Below are positions 21,681-33,684 of a stretch of 64,000 nucleotides of DNA, piece after piece (positions within the stretch are counted from its first letter, which is position 1; every line of letters starts with the position of its first letter). The position numbers and the translations under genes were made by a program. The notes under the pieces are model-generated. The model ran no database searches and was not told where the DNA came from. It saw nothing but the letters and a program-made list of their open reading frames with translations. Origin of the DNA: Dysidea avara (taxonomy: Eukaryota > Porifera > Demospongiae > Dictyoceratida > Dysideidae); NCBI RefSeq assembly GCF_963678975.1, contig NC_089272.1, forward strand, positions 620,001 through 684,000, written 5' to 3'.

Positions 21681-23422
21681 AACAGTTTTTCAATCAAAAC
21701 TCCACTGAGATGGGCTAGCGTTTCTTGCAAATGAGTTTGCATGGGGACAGTTAAACCTTGTGCCCAGACATTCTAGCTATGCACCTGCTGCTGGAGATTT
21801 GCTGTCCTTTAAGTTTCTTTTTGCATCTATCAGAAAGGTGTCAGTTTTCTGGTGGCACATACATGATTTGCCTACTGCCCTATGTACATAAAGCTAAGCA
21901 TTGCCAAAACTGCAAGTGATAGGCATGTACCATTAAGGAATGCATATTTGTGACTTGATTTTAGAAAACCTACCTTTGGGCAAGATTTAAAAACACAGCT
22001 ACTCTCTCTATCTGGTTAAAAATTTTCACACTAAAGATCTTGCCAGGTCTGCTTTCTGAAAATGGACTTCTATAGGTAGTGTTCATTGCTTTATAGGCCT
22101 GGAAAACACTGGAGTGACTTAAGACTATGTTATTTGCTTGGAGTATCTGGTGAAGTTTCAAAATTGTGAAACTTCTCTACTGTTGTAGTCCGTCTGGAGT
22201 TTCCAAGGGAATGTAACTTGGTCTGGAGCTTGCCCGTCCATTTTGTACGCTAGGTGTTGCCCACCCCACCACCTCCTCACTCCTTTGTGTGAGGACTTGA
22301 AATCCAGCAGCACTCATGAAAAAATGTCTTTCTAAAATGGTGGGAAATTGTAGAGGTTACTTCTTGTACTCCAAATGGTCTGAAAGGCCATAAATATCTC
22401 CATCTTCAAGGAAATTCACCAGTGTATCCATGGTTACAAAGGTTTTTGAGTACTATTGAACACCATTAAACTATGAATTTACAATTTGCCCAAAGGTCAG
22501 CTTTGGTGTGCACGTTAGCCATACCATTGATATCCACATAACTGTTCTACACAATTGTACTACTGTATTTGCTCAACTATGTGCATGATGACTTGTTCAG
22601 TACAATTATGTAGCTGATTGGCACTGTATGGAAAATGCAGTAAGTGGCAACACTTTGATTTTCCCACACAAAGTACTATATATGGTATATTAATACAACA
22701 CACAAACAAAATAATAAATAGTTGGTTGATTTATTCCCTTTTTAGTAAGGGGTAGTATCTGCTGGTATTTAGAAGTAACGCATCTCCTTAGCCAACTCGC
22801 AGTTTCATGAAGTGTAGCTTACATGTGATTGTAATGTGATTGTCATATTGTTGATCATGCATGTATGTGACGTAAGAGAAACCCACCATGTTGGCAACGT
22901 TCAACTTTATTGCAATAACGTATTGAAATAAAATATGTGCGTTACATAAAATTTTGTGCATGTTTTAATCACTTCAGAACATAGTAATCAAATAAATAAA
23001 CCTGCTACCATCATTCACCTGTTCATGGAGAGTAACGATTGTTTTGTTTCAGTAATGTGATTTACAAGTGCTAGTTTACAATGCGGTAGAAATAAAGTTT
23101 ATCGTTGTCCATTTTGGCCTTCTTCTTTGTGTGCATAAGGGGATATAAGGGAACCACTACACCTTGTTCCTAGTAATGAGCCAAGTCCAGTTGTCATAGC
23201 TTTTTAAAGCTTAAATGTCATATATAGGGTTCTATGCAAATCAAATTTGCTACTGTTCCAACTGTCTGTTGCTATAACAGACTATTCAACATACAAGGCT
23301 GAATCTTTGGTAGTTCACTACTTTGTTTCTATAGATAACAGAAGAACAATTCCGAGGAATGTGTAAACATGGTGGGGTTTTTTTGTATGTTTAATCTTAC
23401 TCGTATTTTCTATATTGTACAG
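21681..23422. other. long intron-like stretch, no gene seen
   Basis: About 1.7 kb of unique-looking AT-rich sequence. No domain, RNA gene or clear repeat was recognised on either strand. Confidence 0.4.
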
Positions 23423-23470
23423 TGGAGGACACTGGTATTGTCCAGAGTTGCAACCAATCAGACAGGAAAG
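23423..23470 (+). CDS. possible 48-nt microexon, phase 1-1
   Basis: The acceptor TATTGTACAG, 48 open bases (2+45+1) and a GTTAGTC donor. The peptide contains EDTGIVQSCNQSDRK. It has the same length and phase as the conserved microexon at 17.9 kb but a different sequence. It could link DD3 to the NACHT exon. Confidence 0.4.
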
Positions 23471-24047
23471 GTTAGTCAAAGTAGTCACTTGTGTGTTAGA
23501 GATATAAACAATAAGAAGTTATCCAAACAAGATGTATAGTTATTTCAACATGGTAATGTGATAAAATCTTTACATTGGCATGTTATTACAATTAATTTAG
23601 TGCCAAAGTCAGAATTTCCCACATAGCTACCTACAGTACATGTCAAAGTAAAGTGTAGTAGCTTTTTGGTGCATAATTACAAATTGTCTACGCTATTATG
23701 CATCCATAACTACATTTACATTGGACATAATTACGTCACAGAAAATACTCATTTAGAGGTCAACTGAAATGGAAAATTCATGTATGATTTTATTGTATGA
23801 ATGTATTGTCTGTATCAAGCAATGCACAAGAACACCATTTTAATAATTCAATTATGCTGACATTACAAGATATTCACCCATAAAGTTAGGTAATTTTGAT
23901 GACGAAATCGACATCATAAAACATCACTAGAAGAGTTCTAGTATGCGTAATACATAAAACGCATAGTTGTAACTATCAAAATCCAGTTTCTAGTCAGGTT
24001 CACTTTACTGTTTGATAATATGAGATCCTCATAAAAGCGAAGATGCT

Positions 24048-24274
24048 ATGCCAAGACATTGTGTAGTTGCTGGTTGTCACACTGAAGGAGGTATGGGCTA
24101 CAGCTTACGCGCAGATTTCCTAGTGATGCAGCTGTTCGCTCAAAGTTGGTAAGGGCTGTGCATCAACAGCATAAAGATTGGAAAGGACCAACAACTGCTT
24201 CCTTAATTTGCTCGAAGCATGAATGCTTTGACACTCTTGTACACCAGTTCAAAGTGATACGGCAGCACTTGTGA
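24048..24274 (+). pseudogene. THAP zinc-finger remnant
   Basis: An ATG opens MPRHCVVAGCHTEGG, the C-x4-C start of a THAP domain. After a frame change near 24115 it continues FPSDAAVRSKLVRAVHQQHK then DWKGPTTASLICSKHE, giving the conserved W, C and H. It ends at TGA. THAP domains bind DNA and are typical of P, Kolobok and some Harbinger-related transposases. Here no DDE domain follows; a piggyBac-like MITE lies downstream. Confidence 0.75.
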
Positions 24275-24633
24275 TGGTCCAGTCAGCAACAGTTCTACGA
24301 AGACAAAGATGTTGTCAGTTGGGAATTGTTAGAATCACTACCATCAACCAAAGAGTCCCTCCAGCTTACTGCCATTCTCTAACACACTTCATACATGACC
24401 TAATAAGGATTTGTGGGTAGGAGTGTGAATCACCAAGAAAACATTAACTTGAAAAAGATATCATGATACGATATATATTATGATAAATTATTGTATTAGG
24501 TAAAAATTGTTTATTTTTATAAATAAATAAGTATATACAGAATTAGTATGTATAAACAGTTTTATACATAACCACAAAATACTTCTTGACTTTACATGTG
24601 CACTTGCAGTTTTGTAGCTGCACAACTGTTTAA

Positions 24634-25274
24634 CCCTTAAACCCGCAGCTGTTTTGTATAATGCAAACACTGAAAACGCATAATCCAGTAAACTGGATCT
24701 CATGCATGCCTTGTAAAACTAAACTCTGTAACACAAACACTGTTAAAGCTATCTAAAAATGACAAACACCATCTTACTCACCATTAAATTTTGGTTTGAC
24801 TAGTCCCATACTCCGTTGTGTCCATCCAGCCCAGAGATACTCGCTTCACTTTGAAAGAGTTGAAGAACTATCCCTCCATCTTCCTTCTTCACATAATGAT
24901 GTACAAAAGGCCATAACTCAGCCGTACTTCGTCGTATCGATTTACTTGGTGTCATGTTACTCCTCACGTGATGGTGATTCGGTTGATATATAGGTATCAC
25001 GTGATAACGTCACTGTCGGACGAGCACAATGATGATACGAATGTGGAAGGACGCAAAATGATTCAGCATGTCGTAGTGGGTGAGTTCCTTGTTTGTATGT
25101 TGAAAGTTTATATACTGGCAGATAGCTTACTAAAATCTGTTTTTCAAAGCGAACAGATGAACACTTGAGGAGATATGCTTGTTTGTAACTGCCTATGTAA
25201 ATTGGCAAAAGTATTGTGCGTTTTCAATTCGTTTTTTATCAAATCCGGTTTTCTGGATTATGCAGGTTTAAGGG
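24634..25274. mobile_element. TTAA-flanked (piggyBac-like) MITE, 641 bp
   Basis: The ends CCCTTAAACC and GGTTTAAGGG are inverted, each bordered by TTAA (24630-24633, 25275-25278). Subterminal CATAATCCAG / CTGGATTATG also pair. Part of its interior (24.8-25.1 kb) resembles 27.05-27.40 kb. Class is inferred from the TTAA target and C-rich ends. Confidence 0.7.
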
Positions 25275-25421
25275 TTAAAATTATTTTAATCAGCTATTTT
25301 GCATTAAAATGTTAAAAATTATGCTATGTAATCTGACAAGTACAACTATCACGATATGAAATTTTTAATATTGAATCATGATAGTAAATTGTGTATTGAT
25401 ATATCACTATATCGATATATG

Positions 25422-26060
25422 TGACCGGATTTCATATAACAAGGCTTCCACACACACAAAATCAAACTTACGATTTTACCAGAAATGGATTGCTGGTCTA
25501 ATACACTATCATATTTCACACTGTACTTCCTTCAGCACTGGCAAGTCTGGTTTCTGTAGCAGCTTTCTTCCGACCCTGTCAAAGCCACGAGTGTGAGATT
25601 GGCACCATTAAATGGCCATGGCTTTGTGATAATGGTGTGTAGTGAGCTGGGACTTCACAGAGAGCTCGCCAATAGTGTTCTCAGTCAATTTAGAGTAATT
25701 TGAGGGCCATGGAGGGCCATGGAGAGCCCAAACTTGGCCTCTGGATTCCAATCGTCTTCTTACTTCGTTTTGTACCCGTATATTAAGACCACCGTCCACC
25801 CCCACCCTCCCACCCTATTACTACCACCTGTGATATTATTACCCGCTTGAAAAAAGCTGCTCGAAACAGGCAAATTTTGGGTATCAGAAATGTATACACC
25901 CACTCAGTGATAGCTAGTGAACAGATGAACAATTGGTGCAAGTTTTGTTTGCACAGCTGTAGGCACTGGGAAGTTATTACACAATGATTCCTTAAAATCG
26001 CCATATCTCCTAACAAAGCTTTGTGCGTCGAAGCCTTGTTTTGTCAAATTCAGTCACATA
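25422..26060. mobile_element. unclassified MITE with TGTGAC ends
   Basis: TATGTGACCGGATTT with AACAAGGCTTC near 25422-25455 is mirrored by GAAGCCTTGTTTTGTCAAA and CAGTCACATA near 26029-26060. Both flanks are TATA-rich, so the target duplication is ambiguous. It is nested in the Kolobok-like element. Confidence 0.55.
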
Positions 26061-26232
26061 TATACATATATATTGCACATCCTATTTGTGGGTTAATAAG
26101 GATTTGTGTGTTAGTATCTTGCAATATCAGTGTAATTGAATTATTTTAATGGTGCTTTTGTGCATTGCATGATGCACAGCAATACATTCATACAATAAAA
26201 TCATACATGAATTTTCCATTTCGTTTGTTTGG

Positions 26233-27049
26233 CAGACTGTTCAAAAGCAGCTGTATGCCACAATATTTGTTTTGCTATTGAAAATTATTGTTATCATGAC
26301 ACTCTTGTTATAATGCCCTTTCACAAGACAATCCTGGTGTTCTTAAGGTGGCGATGAACCAGCTGTATAAAGTTAATTGGACAGCATGTTTGTTGTAATG
26401 CATGAACAAAAACATCCATAGATAACAGTGAGGTGTCTCGTAGACTAGCAGAACAGGCTCTGTCAGACTGCCGAGCTACTGTTGTACTAATATTATTCAC
26501 GCTGAAAAACTATTAGTTTGTTCCAACTCTGGTTAATTCGTTGGCGCCACAATAGTTGCCATCATGTGATTACTGTCATTTGGAGAATGCCCTGACTAGC
26601 TACATGGTCTCCTTTCTTGCTAAATAACTTTCAAAATTATGCACCACAGACTATCAAAATTTGGTATAGGCATCAGGTAAGCGTTACTCTACAATAGTAT
26701 GCTTCAAATTTTCACGATTCAGGCTTGATGGAATCCACAATTGTGCATTTTCACTACTTACCATGTTGTTAGCAGTAAAAAGGAAAGTGTAGAATTGTTC
26801 TACAAGTTGAGAAATGGTTGGAACATAGTGCTAGGTTGTTCATTGGCCACGTTATTGGCTTGAAACTTTATAGTCATGTAGGCATAGAAGTTGAAAAGCA
26901 AATTCATGATTATCCAAGTAATATGGCATTACTTTTGAGCTTGACAGGTGAGATAAGTTATAGATGTATCACAGTAGGAGTGGAATATTTTTGTTATTGG
27001 TATGAGTGTGAGAACTAGTGTAATGGAATGACCGGGATTAGGAAACAAC
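26233..27049. other. no gene seen
   Basis: Intron-like sequence with no recognised exon. Confidence 0.4.
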
Positions 27050-27400
27050 AAGCACCTGGAATCAACCCTATCAGAATCACCATGAGGCAACACTGTTAAT
27101 CTATTTTCTTTATCTATTAATAGTTTTGCTGCATCAACAACATACATGTACAAATACACTTCCTTCGCATATTGATACAGAAAAGACCATAACTTGGCCA
27201 CCATACTTCATTGTATAAACTTTCTCTGGGCATCATCTTACTCATCACTTGATGGCGATGTTAGTTGATATACAGATATCACATGATTTACAAAATGGCC
27301 GACAAGAATACTGGCTACACAGACGTGAAAGGAAACAAAATGATTCAATGCTTACGGCAAGGTAACTTGAACCATACATGAACAGTTTATTCATTGGGCT
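27050..27400. repeat. diverged copy of the interior of the 24.6-25.3 kb MITE
   Basis: The order of motifs (CATAACT..GCC, TACTTC.T.GTAT, TCATGTTACTC-like, GATATCAC.TGAT, AAAATGATTCA) matches 24.80-25.09 kb with many substitutions. The ends are not resolved. Confidence 0.5.
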
Positions 27401-29009
27401 ACTAGGGGAAAGCTAAATAACAAGCAACCACATTATCACAACGCCACTTCCACACTTCGTCTACTATCTTCAATTAGACGTGAGCTTTATGCAGCCTTAC
27501 TTGCCATTAAATGGCAAATTGGCTAACAGTGATCAGGAGTACATGAGATCAACTGGCAACAGACTAAATCTGCAACAGGGACATACAACACGAAAACTGC
27601 AAAGGTTATCTTCATCAAGAAACAACGTTGAAAAGTTTAGCTCTCAGGACATCAATAGACAATGACCATTCCAGGCTATAAACATATCCCTATCCTTGTG
27701 TTGTCCTGTGCTAAGAGCATAGCTCAATGTACACTTGCAGGATGGAATAAGGCTCATGTCTTTAAAAAGCACCTCCCAGTGAACAGCTCTGTGAACAATA
27801 GCATCAACTTCCGTGGCACAAAGCACGACGATGAAGTTGTACTGCATGGTTACTTGCATGCAGTACTAGCTACTGATGTTAGCTGGGGCTGCAAGGCAGC
27901 ATGTCGAGAAAGAAGATTTTTTGTACTGCCTGTGTTATAGCGGCTTTTGGCTCCTTTTGAAAGTTTTGAAATCTGTTTGCATTTTTTCTACTTGGAACAG
28001 CGCTAAATGGTGCTCACTGCGCCCTGTACATGCTATTGGAGAGTAGATTTGTGGTAGAGTTTGCCTTTAATACACCAAGAGTTTCACGTAAAGTGATGCC
28101 GAAAGAAATTTTACATACTGCTACAATTGACCTCATAATTTTTTAACTCTCAACAAGCTACTGCCATGAAAATTAGCATAGGAATAGTGTAAGAATCAAT
28201 GTATTGCCTGGTGTTGAGTTCTTGTACATAGATTAGATGAGCTCGCAGTGGAGTTATGAAAATACACACTTCCAACCAGAAGTCCAGGTGATTAGCAGTT
28301 TAACGTGATCAGGAGCTTAAGCGCGTTGGGTCACTTATGAGCTCCTGACGTCGTTAAGGTGATGGTATACTGGAAGCCATTAAAATTCCAAAAATACACA
28401 AACTTTCCTAAATTTAGTTCTAGCACACAGACCTTACAGGTTACACACACAAGTCATATTGCAATTGAATAAGTAATGTACCCTCTACTCCTAGCTACAA
28501 GTTCAGAGAAGTGGGATCTTTACTTGCCGGCTTACACCACGGGTAAAATGTGCCTTCGAAATAACCACTCGACGTCAAATTTCAACAGAGGGAGCACCTA
28601 CAGATCTGTATCACAACATTGTACACTTGTATAAGCTACTAGCTAGTGCCCAGTAAGAGAGAAGACTAGGTAGCTTTCAGCACACAAGAGTTATTAACCA
28701 TTATGATTTTTGTGGCATCGCAAAGTTGTGAAAACATTACAAATATTACTCACTACAGCAATAGAAGCCGTTTCTTTACACTACTGGTCACTACGCATAC
28801 ATATATTACACAAGCTAGTACAAATACAGAGGTCTACCTCACTAGTATACTAGAGAAAACTGATGCAGAAATCTGTTCTCACTATTTGAGATACCATTAC
28901 CACAAATTACCCTTGCCACCAAAATTTCACACAAAGGATACGAATCACCTTAAACTAAGTTTCTATACTACTCTACTTACTTTTGTGAATGTCTTCTTTA
29001 CTACTACAC
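27401..29009. other. no gene seen
   Basis: Several 60-100 codon frames (27480-27665, 27662-27940, 28703-29014) show no family, start context or splice support. A hairpin near 28300-28345 pairs CAGGAGCT with AGCTCCTG. Confidence 0.4.
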
Positions 29010-29016
29010 ATTAAAC

Positions 29017-29326
29017 CAAGAGTACAAAATAGTAAAGAATAGAGAGAGTGTCCTACTGGAATAGACTCCCAAAACACACTGAGTCAAGTGATGATGCAAC
29101 AAGCTGTATATTCATCCAACATGTTAAATGCTTTGATCTACAACATGAAGGGCACAACTCAAGAGATACAGTATATCTCAGTAGAAGTCACTAATGTGCA
29201 GTCCCATTGACACCAATCAACAAGCCTTTCACTTGACTATAAGTGTTAAAATAAAACAAGTAAAGTTTACTGATCAGTGTGTTTGGTAAGAGTTGGACAC
29301 TCTCTATTTTTTATTATGTACTCTTG
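29017..29326. mobile_element. MITE with CAAGAGTA ends, second copy
   Basis: It starts CAAGAGTACAAAATA and ends with the inverted TATGTACTCTTG. The subterminal GAGAGTGTCC / GGACACTCTC also pair. The 7-bp flank ATTAAAC is duplicated (29010-29016, 29327-29333), matching the 7-bp rule seen at 15.6 kb. Confidence 0.75.
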
Positions 29327-29601
29327 ATTAAACAACAACGAATTTCTTCTTACAACACTGAAAGCCACGGCTTTAACATGCAGTGTAGCCATGTTAAGTG
29401 TAATCACGTGACCTAATAAAGTAAATTCTTGTGGTAATATTATGGCTTCACTTCATAAGGCTTAACATGAGACTATGAACAGATGTTGCTAACATATGGT
29501 ATGAAAAGGTGTTTGCAATTAATAGTCTATTGTCACTTGTAGCATGGCTGCATGATGTCTGCTGATGGCTTCTGGCCAGTTGCTACAGGCTTATGGGTTA
29601 A

Positions 29602-30298
29602 CCCATTAACGGCTACCATATGGCGGCATGGCATTTTAAATCACGCAGTAAGTAAAATCTAGTTTCGCTATAAACTGTTTAGTGCGTGTAATAGTGAGAT
29701 GCGCTAGTGCTAAAGTGGACACGCCCATAGGGGTCCCGTTTCTGGGATAACCGGGTCCTTCCCGGACTAGTGCGCGTTTGTTATGTAATAGCGTAAAGTG
29801 TAATCTTTCATAATAGGCAAATTAAATCGTTCATTGAGTTGACAACAAGTTGTTGATAACAAAGAAAATGTTATACATCAATGGAGACAGGTAAAGTCAA
29901 CAGTCGGCTGCTTTATTCCAGACATGTCATGGTGGTCACGAGTGCAGATATGCATGCACAACAGCAAAAATGGGACAAATCACGAAGAAACCAGCTGTGG
30001 AATGGATCACACTGTAAGTAAACTGTATAGAATAGTTCTTTGGAGTGTAAGGCACCTTTGTAGATAGTTAGTTGAGATTCGATTGTTTGTTTGGACTGGT
30101 TTTTACCAATGTTTAGACTTTGCGTAGTAATAACTTCATTGTGGTTAGTATTATGTAAACAACACAATTGAGTTCCTTATTTCATAGCGAGGATTTAGAT
30201 GTATGGTTACTAAGTAGTTCTGTGTATGGTTTACAAGGGTAATATGATGCAATTCGGCGATTCGGCTAGTAGTCGCCAGGAATTCAGCTGGCAATGGG
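29602..30298. mobile_element. possible TTAA-flanked element, 697 bp
   Basis: TTAA at 29598-29601 and 30299-30302 border short inverted ends CCCATT / AATGGG. Beyond six bases the ends match poorly. The interior is richer in GC (CCGGGTCCTTCCCGG near 29750) than its surroundings. Confidence 0.4.
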
Positions 30299-30609
30299 TT
30301 AATTAAGGATTGTTTATAATCAATGGTTGTACTACCGTATAGCTGGTTTTGTCGCAAGGAATTATTTTTTGCATCAAGTACGAATTCGCCAAAAAAAAAA
30401 TAATCACTACAATAAAAATGCCGCCACTATTGTGTACATCTATTTATAGTGATTATCATGTGATAAAATACACGCGTTCACTTGTTGAACTCACTGAGAG
30501 AGATGTCTTTGTTAGAATATTTAAAATGAAAAAAAGAACAGCTATCCCATCCTAAAGGACCTTTGGCAAAAGTAATGCCTTCTTCAGCGATAGCATCAGC
30601 CAATGCAGC

Positions 30610-31570
30610 GGTGGAAAATGCCATCTCCCAGAAAGGAAAGGAATAAAATACACTGTTTATTCTCCCAGAGAACACACCCAAATCGGTAAACTTGGATACA
30701 TTTTTGGGCCGACGGCAGCAGCTAAATACTACAAAAGAAAAACTGGAATTATAATCAATGAAAGTACAGTGCGTAGTTTTAAGAAAGCGTATGTAGATGA
30801 ACACAAAGAGAGAAGAAGACCTTACTGTTACCAAGCTACACCCTAAGAAGAGAGGTAGAAAGTTAGTGCTGGGTAGGAAACTTGATATCGCTGTAGAAGA
30901 CTTATGTCTTAAAACTGAGGGAGTGTGGCTGTCCAGTTGATACATACCTGGTAGTTGTTGCTGCTAAGGGTTAGCGATGGACCGAACTATAGGCTAGCTG
31001 AAACTGGTGGGTCTGCAACACTGACCGCCTCATGGGCCAACTTCACCAAGAGGAGAGTGTCTACTATGTACAATCACCCAGCTCATGAGCTTGATAAGGA
31101 AAAACATTCACACCTGCAGAAGCGCTAGATACAGCTGCACTAAATGACATACCATCTGAACTCTTTTTTAACTGGGATCAGACAGGCATAAATTTTGTTC
31201 CAACACCTTTGTGGACATTAGACAAGAAAGGTAAAAAGAGAATCAACGTAGCTGGGTATCAGGTAGTAAAATCTTTCCTAAGGTCAAAATTTTCGGAATG
31301 GTACTCTGACGAATTGACTGAACTATTCATTGAAGATGATGATGAACCAGTAGATTTGTTAACTGTCACATGAAGTCTGTGAGTGGCAAGTGGATTGTGT
31401 AATTGTATGAGCACTTGGAGGACAATCCACAATAGTACATGGTTTCCGTCATGAAGGGATTTATGATGTTCTTAATCTGATAGATGAAGATGATGATCTT
31501 CTGGAATATCCCACATATGATGATGATGATTACAATGATCAGACACTGACGTTGATACACTATTGAGAAA
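30610..31570 (+). pseudogene. pogo/DDE_1-type transposase remnant, internally deleted
   Basis: Ordered fragments in several frames. An N-terminal helix-turn-helix-like part reads KLGYIFGPTAAAKYYKRKTG then NESTVRSFKKAY (30630-30800). Next come KKRGRKLVLGRKLD (about 30840) and the start of the DDE region, IPSELFFNWDQTGINFVPTP (about 31150). A jump leads to C-terminal parts SEWYSDELTELFIEDDDEPV (about 31300) and VHGFRHEGIYDVLNLIDEDD (about 31440). Most of the catalytic core between them is missing, and there are several stops and frame changes. The family call rests on the NWDQTGI motif and motif order, recalled from invertebrate pogo/Tigger-like transposases. Confidence 0.7.
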
Positions 31571-31699
31571 TGAGAAACATCGATTGTTGGTGTCAGATGT
31601 TTACAGTTTAGAGTGATTCTCAATCGGAAGTGGAAGATTCTGTGGGTACTGGTCAAACTGCTAGATGTATCAAAAGTGGTATCTGATTATTTTAAGTCC

Positions 31700-33684
31700 A
31701 GATGAGGATGTTACTGACACTGACTCCTGTTACTGACACTACATAGCTACTGCTGGATACCATAATTATTATTATGGTGACTGTTCAGATTGTTAAAACT
31801 TATCATATCTACTAATTCACACTGTTGTAGAATTTAGTTATAAAATTATGATGCCTGTAATAATCATATCTATTTCCAGACATTTAGCACAACCCCAGAG
31901 GAATGGGTCTAGAGTATGAGACTTATACCTACTTGAGAAGTTATTGCTTTGGCTAACTACCATTTCAACAACATGTTTACCTGTATCTATTGTGTGCTAA
32001 CCAAAAGCATTATACCTGTACACCCAGTTTTGCACAGTAGCATGCACCAGCTCACTCTTCAAGTAGGCTAATACCAGTAGGTAATAGAGTATAGATATAG
32101 CACAGTAAAACAACAGTTCTAAATAGTGTAATGAATGTACACTGTTTAAAACTGCATACAGTTTCATTGTTCCAGTACAATGAAAATGAATATTAGTTTT
32201 CTGAGATGCTAACTAGCTCCTAATTCACACCTTCTTGAACTAAGTCTGAGGAATACCTTCTATTTCCCGTTACTACACAAGTTATATCACCACCTTGTAC
32301 TATAAGCGTACTACATAATCTTGATATTTTTCTTAGCTGGTGTCACACAGTTTCTCCTGAATCCTTCGTATCTGCCACTGCATACCGATCTACAACATTG
32401 TGTAATAGGACAAGAGCTTTTCTTTCGTTCAGAACTTCATTTTTAACTTGTTATTTGATAAAGTTGGCATTTGTGGTTTATTGGATTTTGTTGTAATAAC
32501 TGGTTGTCATGCGCAAGTTCTACACTGCATTGCAAAAGGTGATATTCTGGAATACACGATAGTCGGTTCTCTACCAAACTTTGGTGGATCATCAGTGATA
32601 AATTTGTAAACTTTTAGCGCATGGAATTATAATTGTTGTGATCCAGCACGAAGTTACAAGGCCCGGAAGTCAAAGTTCGCTCGCAGGCACTCACTCTTTG
32701 TTTTATAACTTAAGAAAGAAGAAGTGCAAAGGCAAATCCATGCGCTAAGTTTCCACAAGTTTATTGAAGAATCTTCACAGCAAATTTGACGCCTGTGCAA
32801 GCCGCCAGTATCTCAGAATAAGAAAAATGTATGGGTTAACTTTGAGAAACTATAGTGCGTGAATGAAACAAGGTACAATCTTATACTTTGGTCTCTGTAT
32901 AGTAGAAAGTTAGGTCAATCTTCGAAGCAGTAGCTTAGAGTCCTGTAGCTTCCTTTTTGCCTGTATCAAAGGTAAAAAGAACAGCATTTGTGCGGCTTCA
33001 AAAACATGCTAGCACCCTTAATATCATTAGACAAGCTCATCTGTGCTGGCTTTTTAGAAGCCATTCTTTAAGCATTCATTACTTATAATATTTGTGCATT
33101 TTACGTGCTTTAAAAAATTATATAACAGCCTATGCGGCTTTAAGGGTTAAGCATAGATTAAGCTTCTTGGCCCATACTGAATTTAAATGTGTTAACAACA
33201 AGCAGCATGCACTAGCAAATTCAACTCTAAGCTATAGCTGTGCGTACAAAATGGTGTTTTGACAAGTCGGTTTGGGCTGTTTTCGTTTGAAAAATCAATC
33301 ATGGACATGCAAAATGGTCTGCCTTGTTACCTTTTTTTTTAATTCCAGGATTTTCCTCGTAAACATTGCTATACAATATAACAATAAAAATTTCTGGTTT
33401 GTCTAAAATATACTTACTTACCAGTTAACCTATACTCATTGCAAAGAACCACCAGAGGGTTGTTGGGTGGTTTTTAGTGTGTATTCTATTGAGATTTTTG
33501 AAGAAAAAAAACATGGGTGATCCCTATTATGAACCCACTGTTGTGATTCATAGAACTGAGTGTCTATGAATCTTTGTTGTAATATACCAGCATTTACCTC
33601 CTAACAATTCACCTATCCAAGGTTATGTGATATTGTAAAGAGTAGAGTATGATAAGACTGCTGTATGTGTTTTATTTCCTACAG
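31700..33684. other. presumed intron before the NACHT exon
   Basis: About 2 kb with no recognised exon. It ends in a good acceptor, TTTTATTTCCTACAG, at 33670-33684. Confidence 0.5.

Larger units (their letters stand above)
23757..26232. mobile_element. Kolobok-like DNA transposon remnant with long terminal repeats
   Basis: The first about 120 bases (AGGTCAACTGAAATGG, then ATTCATGTATGATTTTATTG) recur inverted at about 26120-26232. The same termini, flanked by TTAA, form a 125-bp element at 37754-37878. TTAA targets and a THAP domain near one end are features of the Kolobok superfamily. The interior contains a THAP remnant (24048-24274) and at least two nested elements (24634-25274, 25422-26060). 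The left flank reads TTAG, so one target copy has decayed. Confidence 0.6.
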
